Shown in pieces: positions 30,815-39,502 of a stretch of DNA of 64,000 bases. The translations under genes were made by a program, and so were the position numbers. This DNA is from Pseudomonas fluorescens. Lineage in GTDB: Bacteria; Pseudomonadota; Gammaproteobacteria; Pseudomonadales; Pseudomonadaceae. Each line of letters starts with the position of its first letter. Position 1 is the stretch's first letter. Below the pieces are notes generated by a model. That model made no database searches. It was not told where the DNA came from and was given only the letters and a program-made list of their open reading frames with translations. The stretch is taken from the NCBI RefSeq assembly GCF_040448305.1, contig NZ_CP148752.1, positions 5,371,501-5,435,500 on the forward strand, given 5' to 3'.

Positions 30815-31759
30815 ATGATCCATGACACTTTCTGGCTGACCACCAGCGACCACAGCCGCCTCTTCGTCAACCAGTGGCTTCCCGACGGCAGCCTCAAGGC
30901 AATGATTCTGCTGGCCCACGGCATGGCCGAACACAGCGGTCGCTATGGTCCCCTGGCGGAAAAACTCTGTGAACAGGGCTATGGCGTGTGCGCGCCGGAC
31001 CTGCGTGGACATGGCAAAACTGCCGAAAACGGGACCCTCGGGCATTTCGCCGATGACGATGGCTGGTGCAAGGTCGTGAGCGACCTGGCCTGCCTCAACC
31101 AGCACATCGGCCAGCAGCACCCTGGCGTTGCGATCGTGCTGCTCGGTCACAGCATGGGCAGTTACATCGCCCAGGCCTATCTGCTGCACCACAGTGCCAG
31201 CCTGCACGGGGCAATCCTCAGCGGCTCGAACTTCCAGCCCGTGGCGCTTTATCGCGCGGCGCGGCAAATCGCCCGTCTCGAACGCCTGCGCCAGGGCTGC
31301 AAGGGACGCAGCGCATTGATCGAATGGCTGTCGTTCGGCTCGTTCAACAACAAATTCAAACCGGCACGCACGCCATTCGACTGGCTCAGCCGTGATCCGG
31401 CGCAGGTCGATCTGTACGTCAACGACCCGCTCTGCGGTTTCCGTTGCACCAATCAACTGTGGATCGACTTGCTCGGCGGCTTGCAGCAAATCAGCAAAGC
31501 GTCCAATCTCGCCCAGATCGACCCGGGCCTGCCGTTGCTGGTGATTGGCGGCGAATGTGATCCGGTGAGCGAAGGCAAACGTCTCAAGGATCTGGCCGAC
31601 GCATTGCGGGCGGCCGGCAGCCAGCACCTGCAACTGACCGTTTACCCGCAGGCGCGGCACGAACTGTTCAACGAGAGCAACCGCGATGAAATCATCGCCG
31701 ATGTACTGAACTGGATCGCACAGGCCTTGAGCGCTCCTCGGCCGCACCGATCCGAATAG
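30815..31759 (+). CDS. Alpha/beta hydrolase (monoacylglycerol lipase / lysophospholipase type)
   Basis: A 314-residue serine hydrolase. The oxyanion-hole H-G-M-A-E-H motif is near residue 37, the nucleophile elbow G-H-S-M-G near residue 110, the acid Asp in G-E-C-D-P-V-S near 249, and the histidine in A-R-H-E-L near 285. The R-G-H-G-K-T loop is typical of the monoglyceride lipase / lysophospholipase group. It probably releases fatty acids for the adjacent FadD enzymes. The start at 30815 has AAAGGA upstream. It is divergent from fadD2 and followed after 42 bases by the hydratase gene. Confidence 0.87.
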   Translation: MIHDTFWLTTSDHSRLFVNQWLPDGSLKAMILLAHGMAEHSGRYGPLAEKLCEQGYGVCAPDLRGHGKTAENGTLGHFADDDGWCKVVSDLACLNQHIGQQHPGVAIVLLGHSMGSYIAQAYLLHHSASLHGAILSGSNFQPVALYRAARQIARLERLRQGCKGRSALIEWLSFGSFNNKFKPARTPFDWLSRDPAQVDLYVNDPLCGFRCTNQLWIDLLGGLQQISKASNLAQIDPGLPLLVIGGECDPVSEGKRLKDLADALRAAGSQHLQLTVYPQARHELFNESNRDEIIADVLNWIAQALSAPRPHRSE

Positions 31760-31801
31760 TTTTTTTGTGAATTTTTTAATTCGTCACAGGAATTGAGACA
31801 G

Positions 31802-32272
31802 ATGACCCAGGTTACCAACACCCCTTACGAAGCCCTCGAAGTCGGCCAGACCGCCAGTTTCAGCAAGACAGTCGAAGAGCGCGACATCCAGTTGTTCGCT
31901 GCGATGTCCGGCGATCACAACCCGGTGCACCTGGATGCCGAATACGCCGCCAGCACCATGTTCAAGGAACGCATCGCCCACGGCATGTTCAGCGGCGCGT
32001 TGATCAGCGCGGCGGTCGCCTGCGAATTGCCTGGACCGGGGACCATCTACATCGGCCAGCAAATGAGCTTTCAGAAACCGGTGAAGATCGGCGACACCCT
32101 GACCGTGCGCCTGGAAATCCTGGAAAAACTGCCAAAGTTTCGCGTGCGCATCGCTACTCGCGTGTTCAACCAGCGCGATGAACTGGTGGTGGATGGCGAG
32201 GCGGAAATCCTCGCACCACGCAAGCAACAGAGCGTGACGTTGACGGAGCTGCCGGCAATCAGCATCGGCTGA
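31802..32272 (+). CDS. phaJ: MaoC-type (R)-specific enoyl-CoA hydratase
   Basis: A 156-residue hotdog-fold protein. The hydratase-2 motif F-A-A-M-S-G-D-H-N-P-V-H-L-D spans about residues 33-46, with the catalytic Asp and His. R-I-A-H-G-M-F-S-G follows, as in PhaJ. It hydrates trans-2-enoyl-CoA to (R)-3-hydroxyacyl-CoA, linking beta-oxidation to polyhydroxyalkanoate precursors. Its position next to fadD2/fadD1 matches the PA3302 phaJ1 locus as recalled. The ATG at 31802 is used; the TTG at 31793 is less likely. Confidence 0.87.
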   Translation: MTQVTNTPYEALEVGQTASFSKTVEERDIQLFAAMSGDHNPVHLDAEYAASTMFKERIAHGMFSGALISAAVACELPGPGTIYIGQQMSFQKPVKIGDTLTVRLEILEKLPKFRVRIATRVFNQRDELVVDGEAEILAPRKQQSVTLTELPAISIG

Positions 32273-32294
32273 TTGACGGGTCAAAAACAAACAA

Positions 32295-32384
32295 TGTGGG
32301 AGCGAGCTTGCTCGCGATAGCGTCAGATCAGTCAACATCACTGTTGAATGTCAGGCCCTCATCGCGAGCAAGCTCGCTCCCACA
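32295..32384. repeat. REPIN after phaJ-like gene
   Basis: GTGGGAGCGAGCTTGCTCGCGATAG with its inverted copy between convergent genes; inner sequence TCAGTCAACATCACTGTTGAATG. Confidence 0.9.
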
Positions 32385-32400
32385 GTTACTTCAGCCTGGC

Positions 32401-32868
32401 TTACGAACGTGCACGCGCCTGGTTACGCAGGGCTTTTACCTGATCGTGGTTACGTTGCACACCGTGGTACTGACGCTCAACCAGGTCGCGAATGCCCACC
32501 AGATTGTGCTTGTTGATTTTCTCCATGGCGTCGCGGTAAGCCTTCAACGCATGGTCTTCACCGCGCTCGGCTTCATTGAGTACAGCCTCCTCGCCCTTGC
32601 CGGTGAACATCGACTTCACGTCGACCCAACGCCGGTGCAGGTCGCCGCTGACACTGGTGGAGGTTTGCGGATCACCCCCCATCGAGCGCACGGCAGACTG
32701 CAATTCCGCTGCGGCCGTCCCACAATCGGTCGAACGCTTGATGAACAAGGTTTTGAGTTCAGGATGCTTGATGTCTTCAGCGCAAGTCTTGAACCCGGCC
32801 TGACCGTCCTTGCTGGTTTCAATCAGGTCGTTGAGTACAGAAATCGCTTCTTTATTCATGTCGGTCAT
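32401..32868 (-). CDS. PA2169-type four-helix-bundle protein (DUF2383)
   Basis: A 155-residue helical protein of the ferritin-like DUF2383 type. The opening N-K-E-A-I-S-V-L-N-D-L-I-E-T-S-K-D-G and the later G-E-D-H-A-L-K-A-Y-R-D-A are the family's two best conserved stretches. Family members are stress- or stationary-phase-associated in Pseudomonas, but their chemistry is not established. The start has AGGAA seven bases upstream. It is monocistronic and convergent with the phaJ-like gene across a REPIN. Confidence 0.85.
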   Translation of the reverse strand: MTDMNKEAISVLNDLIETSKDGQAGFKTCAEDIKHPELKTLFIKRSTDCGTAAAELQSAVRSMGGDPQTSTSVSGDLHRRWVDVKSMFTGKGEEAVLNEAERGEDHALKAYRDAMEKINKHNLVGIRDLVERQYHGVQRNHDQVKALRNQARARS

Positions 32869-33071
32869 TTTTCAGTTCCTCGCGGTTGATGAAAGATGCA
32901 ATGAGTAGTGCACCCTGCATGCCAGCCCGGAACTGCTAACTTATTCCTTATTTTTCAAATAGTTATAAATTATCAGACAATCTGTATCCGTTTTATTTGC
33001 ATGATCTGTCATTTGGCCTGCATGCAGAATGCCTGTATTTTCCAGACTGACTGAATCAAGACGACCGATTG

Positions 33072-33308
33072 ATGAACCCTGAAAAGCTCGAACTGCTGAT
33101 CACCCGCGAAATGCCCTTCGGCAAGTACAAGGGTCGAATCATTGCCGACCTGCCCGGCCCTTACCTGAACTGGTTCGCCCGGGAGGGTTTCCCTCACGGC
33201 GAGTTGGGCGGCCTGCTGGCCCTGATGCAGGAAATCGATCACAACGGTTTGTCGGACTTGCTCGAACCGCTGCGCGCCAAACACGGCAAACCTGCCCCGC
33301 GCCACTGA
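33072..33308 (+). CDS. DUF3820 family protein
   Basis: A 78-residue protein with the family core M-P-F-G-K-Y-K-G-R (residues 14-22), L-P-x-x-Y-L-N-W-F-A, and G-E-L-G-x-L-L. DUF3820 proteins were once described as quorum-sensing-regulated virulence factors; the fold and function remain unclear. The ATG at 33072 is preferred to the overlapping TTG at 33069. It lies 19 bases before the class V aminotransferase gene and is probably co-transcribed with it. Confidence 0.85.
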   Translation: MNPEKLELLITREMPFGKYKGRIIADLPGPYLNWFAREGFPHGELGGLLALMQEIDHNGLSDLLEPLRAKHGKPAPRH

Positions 33309-33327
33309 ATCACCTACCGAGTACCCC

Positions 33328-34509
33328 ATGCCCGACAACACCCGCCGCGCCCGTGATGAAGCCGTCTGGCAAACCTTTGCCGACCGCTACGATGTCGAAC
33401 CTGGCCCGCTCAACCTGGAGAACGGTTACTTCGCACGCATGTCGCGCACGGTGGTCGAGGAATACCAGCGCAACATCGAGCTGATCAACCGCAGCAATTC
33501 GGTGTACGTGCGCCAGCGTTACGAACAGGGCGACAGCCTGAAGATCCGCGCGCAACTGGCCAGGCTGATTGGCGTACCCGCCGACAGCATCGCCCTGACC
33601 CGCAACGCCTCGGAAGGTTTGCAGTCGCTGATCCGCAACTACAACCGGCTGCAGCCCGGCGATCAGGTACTGGTTTGCGATCTGGAATACGACACGGTCA
33701 AAGGCGCCATGCGCTGGCTGGCGCGTAATCGCGGCGTTGAAGTGATCGAGATCGAACACGCACACCCGGCCACCTTCGACAGCCTGCTCAATACCTATCG
33801 GGAAGCCTTCGCACGGCATCCGCGGCTGAAGCTGATGGCCCTGACCCACGTCACCCATCGCACGGGGCTGGTGATGCCGGTGCAGGCGATTGCAGCCGCT
33901 GCGAAGGAGCATGGCATCGATGTCATCCTCGACGGGGCCCATGCTCTCGGCCAACTCGAATTCGACCTGACCGAACTGGGTATCGCCTTCGCCGGCTACA
34001 ACCTGCACAAGTGGATCGGCGCACCACTGACGCTCGGCTTTATCTACATCGCTCCCGAACGCCTGGTCGACATCGACCCGGACATGGGCGAGATGCATTT
34101 TCCGCCCACTGACATTCGTGCCCGTACCTCGTACAGCACCCCCAACATCCCGGCGCTGCTGACCCTGCCGCTGGTGCTTGAAGAACATTGGGCGATGGGT
34201 GGTGCTGCGGCCAAGGATGCGCGGCTCAATTATCTGCGCAACCGCTGGGTCGGTGCGGCGCGGCGGTTGCCGGGCGTCGAAGTCCTGACTCCGGATGACC
34301 CGCGCCTGTATTGCGGCATCACTTCGATGCGTTTTACCCGGCATACCGACCAGCAAACCATGGTTCAGCGCCTGCTCAATGAATACAACCTGTTCACCGT
34401 GACCCGCAGTGGCGCGGCATGCGGTCCGTGCATCCGCATTACACCGGGGCTTACCACCACGGCGGCCGACATGGATTTGTTGGCCAGGGCACTGACTGAA
34501 CTGGGCTGA
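33328..34509 (+). CDS. Class V aminotransferase / isopenicillin-N-epimerase-like PLP enzyme
   Basis: A 393-residue fold-type I PLP enzyme. It shows N-L-E-N-G-Y-F at the start, L-T-R-N-A-S-E-G (cofactor phosphate region), D-G-A-H-A-L-G-Q with the pyridine-binding Asp, and the PLP lysine in Y-N-L-H-K-W-I-G. The C-terminus has R-I-T-P-G for substrate carboxylate binding. It is closest in pattern to the isopenicillin-N epimerase-like / cysteine-desulfurase-like group. Epimerase, lyase or transaminase activity cannot be separated by sequence alone. It ends two bases before the convergent dioxygenase-like gene. Confidence 0.85.
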   Translation: MPDNTRRARDEAVWQTFADRYDVEPGPLNLENGYFARMSRTVVEEYQRNIELINRSNSVYVRQRYEQGDSLKIRAQLARLIGVPADSIALTRNASEGLQSLIRNYNRLQPGDQVLVCDLEYDTVKGAMRWLARNRGVEVIEIEHAHPATFDSLLNTYREAFARHPRLKLMALTHVTHRTGLVMPVQAIAAAAKEHGIDVILDGAHALGQLEFDLTELGIAFAGYNLHKWIGAPLTLGFIYIAPERLVDIDPDMGEMHFPPTDIRARTSYSTPNIPALLTLPLVLEEHWAMGGAAAKDARLNYLRNRWVGAARRLPGVEVLTPDDPRLYCGITSMRFTRHTDQQTMVQRLLNEYNLFTVTRSGAACGPCIRITPGLTTTAADMDLLARALTELG

Positions 34510-34511
34510 CG

Positions 34512-35237
34512 TCAGACGGTGTATTTGTCAAAGTCCTCGGGCCTGATCTGTGTCGACACGGCGAACGTGTCGATGCCGATCGTCATCTGCCCGAAGTATC
34601 CGTCTTCGGCCGAATCCCGCCCCAGGGTGTGCACGCTCAAGGTCGATTCTTCACCGCCCATGGTTGTATAGAAAAAGTCCTGATCGTTGGTCAGTACCGG
34701 CACGGCTCGGCCGCTGTACGGTCGACTGCCGAGTACCGAGCGCGAGGTCACCTCAGGCAGGTAAAGCTGTCCGACCCAGGCGACATGCCGTTCTTGCAGA
34801 TAGTTGTTACCGGCCGTGATGCGCACGGCGACGTGAATGTGCAAGGCGCGGCCGGCGTAAAAACCCGGATAGATCGTGGTAAAGCGCACGATGCCCGACT
34901 TGTCGGTGAACTGCCCGCCGCGCAGGTAGGTATCGTCATCGGTGCGCGGGACGGCGCCGATGTCACCGGTATCGACCTCGACGTCCGGGTTGATCTTGCT
35001 CCAGCCCGAATAGGCACCGCGGGCATTGCAGTGCCAGATATCCACCAGCGCATCGGGGACCGGCTCACCGGTCATGGCATCGACAATGGTCAGCCGCAAC
35101 ACCAACGGAACGCCTTCGGCGCCTTCGCTGATGTTTCTGCGGATCAGTTTGGGGTTGCGGAAGTACGGGCCGGCAATCTGTTCGGGGGACAGCAGGTAAA
35201 CCGGTGCAGCGGGTGCATCTGAGGTGGTAGCGTCCAT
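34512..35237 (-). CDS. Intradiol ring-cleavage dioxygenase-like protein
   Basis: A 241-residue protein with the protocatechuate/catechol dioxygenase beta-sandwich. All four iron ligands can be traced: Tyr in D-I-W-H-C-N-A-R-G-A-Y-S-G, then Tyr and two His in Y-P-G-F-Y-A-G-R-A-L-H-I-H-V. There is no signal peptide and no partner subunit gene, and no aromatic catabolic neighbours. Stand-alone members of this kind are poorly characterised. The start M-D-A-T-T-S-D at 35235-35237 is chosen because upstream extension is low-quality and runs toward a REPIN. Confidence 0.82.
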   Translation of the reverse strand: MDATTSDAPAAPVYLLSPEQIAGPYFRNPKLIRRNISEGAEGVPLVLRLTIVDAMTGEPVPDALVDIWHCNARGAYSGWSKINPDVEVDTGDIGAVPRTDDDTYLRGGQFTDKSGIVRFTTIYPGFYAGRALHIHVAVRITAGNNYLQERHVAWVGQLYLPEVTSRSVLGSRPYSGRAVPVLTNDQDFFYTTMGGEESTLSVHTLGRDSAEDGYFGQMTIGIDTFAVSTQIRPEDFDKYTV

Positions 35238-35320
35238 GACGTTCTCTCTTCCATAAGATGGACGCAGGCTAGCACTGGCCGATTTCAGGCATGCGGTAAC
35301 TATGTATCGCATGGTGTCCC

Positions 35321-35410
35321 TGTGGGAGCGAGCCTGCTCGCGAAGGCGGCGTGTCAGGCAACATTAGTATCGACTGACACTCCCTCTTCGCGAGCAGGCT
35401 CGCTCCCACA
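35321..35410. repeat. REPIN between eda and the dioxygenase-like gene
   Basis: GTGGGAGCGAGCCTGCTCGCGAAGG and its inverted copy; inner sequence GTGTCAGGCAACATTAGTATCGACTGACAC. Confidence 0.9.
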
Positions 35411-35460
35411 GGGGATAAGCGCCGAGCCGGCAAACTGGGCACGACTCTTTCTTTCAGGCA

Positions 35461-35492
35461 AAAAAAAACGGTGCACCGACCAAGCGCACCGT
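35461..35492 (-). terminator. Rho-independent terminator of zwf-pgl-eda
   Basis: On the minus strand ACGGTGC-N11-GCACCGT is followed by a run of at least eight T. It lies 40 bases beyond the eda stop. Confidence 0.88.
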
Positions 35493-35531
35493 AAAGCCGT
35501 AGAACACACAACGAGGTGTAGGGTGAAGCGA

Positions 35532-36197
35532 TCAGTCCAGCAGCGCCAAAGCCTCGGCGGTGCATTCCTGAATGCGGGCCCAGTCGCCGTTCTTGATCCA
35601 CTCCGGATCAAGCATCCAGCTACCGCCCACGCACATGACGTTTTTCAACGCCATGTAGCTCTTGATGTTGGCAGGTCCCACGCCGCCGGTCGGGCAGAAT
35701 TTCACTTCGCCGAACGGGCCGCCCAAAGCCTTGATGGCTGCAACGCCGCCGCTGACTTCGGCCGGGAACAGCTTGAAGCGGCGATACCCCAGACCATAGC
35801 CTTCCATGATGCCCGAGGCATTGCTGATGCCCGGCAACAGTGGAATCGGGCTGGCGACGCTGGCGTCCAGCAGATCACGGGTGATACCCGGCGTGACGAT
35901 GAATTGCGAGCCGGCCGCTTCCGCCGCCGCCAGCATGTGGCGATCCAGCACGGTGCCGGCACCGGTCACCAGCTCCGGACGCTGCTCGCGCAGAATCTGG
36001 ATGGCCTTGAGGCCGAATTGCGAGCGCAGGGTCACTTCCAGGGCCGTCAGTCCACCGGCCGCGAGGGCGTCAGCCAGCGGCAGAACGTCTTGCTCGCGGG
36101 CGATGGTGATCACCGGCAGAATCCGCGCTTTCGCGCAGATGCTGTCGATCAGAGCAACTTTGTCCGCCATGGAAACGGTCGGGGATGGGTTTGTCAT
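35532..36197 (-). CDS. eda: 2-dehydro-3-deoxy-phosphogluconate aldolase
   Basis: A 221-residue class I aldolase of the Entner-Doudoroff pathway, splitting KDPG to pyruvate and glyceraldehyde 3-phosphate. Visible features are the E-V-T-L-R-S motif with the catalytic glutamate, G-A-G-T-V-L, P-G-I-S-N-A-S-G, and the Schiff-base lysine in R-R-F-K-L-F-P-A-E. C-P-T-G-G-V follows as the phosphate site. The start at 36195-36197 has AAGGAAC eight bases upstream; an ATG at 36224 would overlap pgl. It is the third gene of the zwf-pgl-eda operon. Confidence 0.94.
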   Translation of the reverse strand: MTNPSPTVSMADKVALIDSICAKARILPVITIAREQDVLPLADALAAGGLTALEVTLRSQFGLKAIQILREQRPELVTGAGTVLDRHMLAAAEAAGSQFIVTPGITRDLLDASVASPIPLLPGISNASGIMEGYGLGYRRFKLFPAEVSGGVAAIKALGGPFGEVKFCPTGGVGPANIKSYMALKNVMCVGGSWMLDPEWIKNGDWARIQECTAEALALLD

Positions 36198-36214
36198 AGC
36201 GGCTGTTCCTTGGC

Positions 36215-36928
36215 TCATGGGCACCAGTAAATCTCTAACGTGGGTTGCAGAAATGCGCGCACCGGCATTTCGGCGACATCGTCACCGGCCAGCGCGAAAC
36301 TCAGGGTGGTCAGCTTGGACTGACCGGAAATCGATAGAACCTTATGCTTGGCCGAGGCCAGCAGCGCGCGGCTCATGGTCAGGCGCTGATGCGGCACGGT
36401 CGGCGCCAGCATCGGCCAGCAACGACGGACGCCATCGGACTGCAATGCCTCGGCAAGGTTCGGGCTGTTGGGGAACAGCGACGCGGTGTGGCCGTCATCA
36501 CCCATGCCGAGAATCAGCACATCGATCACCGGCAGCTCGGACAGCAACCGGTCAGCCTGCTCGGCCGCCTGTTCAAGGTTGGCACTGGCGCTGTACAGGC
36601 TCAGGAATTGAGCCTTGGCCGCGGGACCTTGCAACAGATATCGCTTGATCAGACCCGCGTTGCTGTCGGCATGCTCCACCGGCACCCAGCGCTCATCGGC
36701 CAAGCTGACCACCACGCTCGACCAGTCCAGCGTCTGCTTGGCCAGGTGCTGGAAAAACGCCACCGGGCTGCGGCCACCGGAAACCACCAGGGTCGCAGTG
36801 CCCTGGGCGTCGATCGCGTCGCTCAGTTGTTTCGCCACGTTCAGTGCCAGGCTTTCAGCCAGCAGCACCGGGCTCTTGTATGCATGGGCGCTGACGCCCT
36901 GCGGCAGTTTCAAATCAGATATCGCCAT
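36215..36928 (-). CDS. pgl: 6-phosphogluconolactonase
   Basis: A 237-residue cytoplasmic enzyme that hydrolyses 6-phosphogluconolactone. Family motifs L-V-V-S-G-G-R-S-P (residues 47-55), L-A-D-E-R-W-V-P and G-M-G-D-D-G-H-T-A-S-L-F-P are clear. Its start overlaps the end of zwf by 14 bases, so the two are translationally coupled. The length is standard for the family. Confidence 0.95.
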   Translation of the reverse strand: MAISDLKLPQGVSAHAYKSPVLLAESLALNVAKQLSDAIDAQGTATLVVSGGRSPVAFFQHLAKQTLDWSSVVVSLADERWVPVEHADSNAGLIKRYLLQGPAAKAQFLSLYSASANLEQAAEQADRLLSELPVIDVLILGMGDDGHTASLFPNSPNLAEALQSDGVRRCWPMLAPTVPHQRLTMSRALLASAKHKVLSISGQSKLTTLSFALAGDDVAEMPVRAFLQPTLEIYWCP

Positions 36929-38384
36929 ACCACGACCTCCCGTCCCGCGTAATCAGTGCAATGGAGCTCATCGGCCCCCAGGACCCGGCCGCGTACGGCT
37001 TGGGCGCATCACCGGATTTTTTCCACCCGGCGATCAACTGGTCACACCATTTCCACGCGGCTTCGATTTCATCTTTACGGACAAACAGGTTCTGATTGCC
37101 GCGCATCACTTCCAGCAACAACCGCTCGTAGGCATCGGGAATCCGTGCGCTGCTCCAGGTGTCGGAAAAATTCAGCTGCAACGGACCGCTGCGCAGCTGC
37201 ATGCCCTTGTCCAGGCCTTGGTCTTTGGTCATGACACGCAAGGAAATGCCTTCGTCCGGTTGCAGGCGGATAATCAGCTTGTTGCTGATTTGCAGGCGCT
37301 GCTCGGGAGCGAAGATGTAGTGCGACGGTTCCTTGAAGTGGATGACGATCTGCGACAGCTTCTGCGGCATGCGCTTGCCGGTACGCAGGTAAAACGGCAC
37401 GCCGGCCCAGCGCCAGTTGCGGATGTCGGCACGCAGGGCGACAAAGGTTTCGGTGTCGCTCTGGGTGTTGGAGTTGGGTTCTTCCAGGTACCCCGGTACC
37501 GCTTTGCCTTCGCTGTAGCCGGCGATGTACTGGCCGCGCACCACTTGAGTGGTCAGGCCTTCCGGGCTGATCGGCGCCAGGGCCTTGAGCACTTTGACCT
37601 TCTCGTCGCGGATGCTGTCGGCGGACAGGTCGGCCGGCGGGTCCATGGCGATCAGGCAGAGCAACTGCAGCAGGTGATTCTGGATCATGTCCCGCAGCTG
37701 GCCGGCCTTGTCGAAGTAACCCCAGCGGCCTTCGATACCGACCTTCTCGGCCACGGTGATTTCCACGTGGGAAATGTAGTTCTGGTTCCACTGGGTTTCG
37801 AACAGGCTGTTGGCGAAACGCAGGGCGATCAGGTTCTGGACGGTCTCTTTACCCAGATAGTGGTCGATGCGGTAGGTGCGGTTCTCCGGGAAGAACTGCG
37901 CTACGGAGTCGTTGACCTTGCGCGAGGATTCCAGGTCCGAACCGATGGGCTTTTCCAGCACCACACGGGTGTTTTGCGCCAGGCCGACTTTGGCCAGGTT
38001 CTCGCAAATCGCGCCATACACGGCGGCCGGGGTCGCAAAGTAGGCGATGACCCGCTGCGAACTGCCGGCGGATTCGGCCAGGGCCACATAATCATCGGGG
38101 TTGAGGAAGTCGACGTGCAGGTAGCTCAGGCGCGCCAGAAAGCGCTCGACCACGGCTTCGTCCAGCTCTTTGGCACCGACATAGCGGCGCAGCTCGGAGG
38201 TGATGAACGCCAGGTGTTCCTGCTCGCTGCCCGGCTCACGGGCCAGCGCGATGATTCGCGTGTCCTCGTGCAACAGGCCGGCGCCGTCGAGTTGATAAAG
38301 GGCAGGAAACAGCTTGCGCAAGGCCAGATCGCCAAGGGCGCCGAACAAGGTAAAGGTGCACGGTTCAACCGTAATCGAGAGCAT
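36915..38384 (-). CDS. zwf: Glucose-6-phosphate 1-dehydrogenase
   Basis: A 489-residue enzyme that oxidises glucose 6-phosphate with NAD(P)+. The Rossmann motif L-F-G-A-L-G-D-L-A-L-R-K-L occupies residues 13-25, followed by E-K-P-I-G-S-D-L and the active-site R-I-D-H-Y-L-G-K-E-T. It heads the zwf-pgl-eda operon and is divergent from hexR across 219 bases that contain a HexR-like dyad and an A-rich leader sequence. HexR repression relieved by KDPG is the known arrangement in Pseudomonas. Confidence 0.95.
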   Translation of the reverse strand: MLSITVEPCTFTLFGALGDLALRKLFPALYQLDGAGLLHEDTRIIALAREPGSEQEHLAFITSELRRYVGAKELDEAVVERFLARLSYLHVDFLNPDDYVALAESAGSSQRVIAYFATPAAVYGAICENLAKVGLAQNTRVVLEKPIGSDLESSRKVNDSVAQFFPENRTYRIDHYLGKETVQNLIALRFANSLFETQWNQNYISHVEITVAEKVGIEGRWGYFDKAGQLRDMIQNHLLQLLCLIAMDPPADLSADSIRDEKVKVLKALAPISPEGLTTQVVRGQYIAGYSEGKAVPGYLEEPNSNTQSDTETFVALRADIRNWRWAGVPFYLRTGKRMPQKLSQIVIHFKEPSHYIFAPEQRLQISNKLIIRLQPDEGISLRVMTKDQGLDKGMQLRSGPLQLNFSDTWSSARIPDAYERLLLEVMRGNQNLFVRKDEIEAAWKWCDQLIAGWKKSGDAPKPYAAGSWGPMSSIALITRDGRSWYGDI

Positions 38385-38389
38385 GATGT

Positions 38390-38397
38390 TTGTTCTT
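38390..38397 (-). promoter_or_regulatory. Weak CA-type motif in zwf leader
   Basis: AAGAACAA on the mRNA strand fits AAnAAnAA, just before the zwf start. It is a single short match and may be chance. Confidence 0.3.
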
Positions 38398-38445
38398 TTA
38401 TCAAGTTAAGCTACAAATACCTTTTTTCAAGGCATCACTCAAGGG

Positions 38446-38472
38446 AAAATGTAGTAATAACCACAACATTTT
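38446..38472. promoter_or_regulatory. Candidate HexR operator between zwf and hexR
   Basis: The dyad AAAATGT...ACATTTT encloses TGTAGTAATAACCACA, which resembles HexR sites in other gammaproteobacteria. It is less perfect than the TTGT-N7-ACAA pair in the edd/gap region. Confidence 0.45.
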
Positions 38473-38534
38473 CGCAAAATACAGATTCCGAGTGGTGGTC
38501 GGTCGGAGCCATCAGTAGGATAGGCCACCGTTAC

Positions 38535-38557
38535 GGGCCTCACCAAAGGCCCTTTTT
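38535..38557 (+). terminator. Terminator-like hairpin in the hexR leader
   Basis: GGGCCT-caccaa-AGGCCC followed by TTTTT, 46 bases before the hexR start. It could attenuate hexR or end a short transcript from the zwf/hexR divergent region. Confidence 0.6.
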
Positions 38558-38603
38558 GCATTAGCCGCGCGCTTATCGGTGCCGGTGAATCAAGGAAACT
38601 TAT

Positions 38604-39473
38604 ATGGACCGCGTGCGAAATTTACTGGAGCAAATCCAGAATCGCCTTGAAGAGCTGAACAAGGCCGAACGCAAAGTCGCCGAGGTGATCCTGCTCAACC
38701 CGCAGCAGGCCACCCGCTTCAGCATCGCCGCCCTCGCCCAGGCCGCTTCGGTCAGCGAACCGACGGTCAACCGTTTCTGCCGTTCGTTCGGCGTCAGCGG
38801 CTACCCCGAGCTCAAACTGCAACTGGCCCAGAGCCTGGCCAGTGGCGCCGCCTATGTCAGCCGTGCGGTGGAGGCCGATGACAATCCGGAGGCCTATACC
38901 CAGAAGATCTTCGGCAGCGCCATTGCCTCGCTGGACAGCGCTTGCCAGGCACTGGATCCGAACCTGATCAGCCGCGCCGTCGACCTGCTGATCCAGGCCC
39001 GGCAGATCCACTTCTTCGGCCTCGGCGCCTCGGCACCGGTGGCACTGGATGCGCAGCACAAGTTCTTCCGTTTCAACCTCGCCGTCACGGCCCATGCGGA
39101 TGTGCTGATGCAGCGCATGATTGCCTCGGTGGCCCATACCGGCGAGCTGTTCGTGATCATTTCCTACACCGGCCGCACCCGCGAACTGGTGGAAGTGGCG
39201 CGCATCGCCCGGGAAAATGGCGCCTCGGTGCTTGGCCTGACCGCCGAGAACTCGCCACTGGCCAAGGCCAGCACCCTGAGCCTGAACATCCCGCTGCCGG
39301 AGGACACTGACATCTACATGCCGATGACGTCGCGGATCATCCAGCTGACCGTGCTGGACGTGCTCGCCACCGGCATGACCTTGCGCCGGGGCGTGGATTT
39401 CCAGCCGCATTTGCGCAAGATCAAGGAGAGCTTGAATGCCAGCCGGTATCCGGTTGGGGATGAGTTCAACTGA
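38604..39473 (+). CDS. hexR: HexR, RpiR-family repressor of glucose catabolism
   Basis: A 289-residue regulator. The N-terminal RpiR helix-turn-helix domain (residues 1-77) includes F-S-I-A-A-L-A-Q-A-A-S-V-S-E-P-T-V-N-R-F. The C-terminal SIS sugar-phosphate domain starts near residue 125 (I-H-F-F-G-L-G-A-S) and has S-Y-T-G-R-T-R-E-L. In Pseudomonas HexR represses zwf, edd and gap and is released by KDPG. It is divergent from zwf. The ATG follows AAGGAAAC. Confidence 0.94.
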   Translation: MDRVRNLLEQIQNRLEELNKAERKVAEVILLNPQQATRFSIAALAQAASVSEPTVNRFCRSFGVSGYPELKLQLAQSLASGAAYVSRAVEADDNPEAYTQKIFGSAIASLDSACQALDPNLISRAVDLLIQARQIHFFGLGASAPVALDAQHKFFRFNLAVTAHADVLMQRMIASVAHTGELFVIISYTGRTRELVEVARIARENGASVLGLTAENSPLAKASTLSLNIPLPEDTDIYMPMTSRIIQLTVLDVLATGMTLRRGVDFQPHLRKIKESLNASRYPVGDEFN

Positions 39474-39502
39474 TCCGAAATCTCCGTTGACCGGTCCGGC
39501 CT

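Noticed and set aside
36615..38564. A 649-codon plus-strand frame opposite pgl and zwf
   Set aside because: It is antisense to two unmistakable enzymes with intact motifs, and its own product shows no domain.
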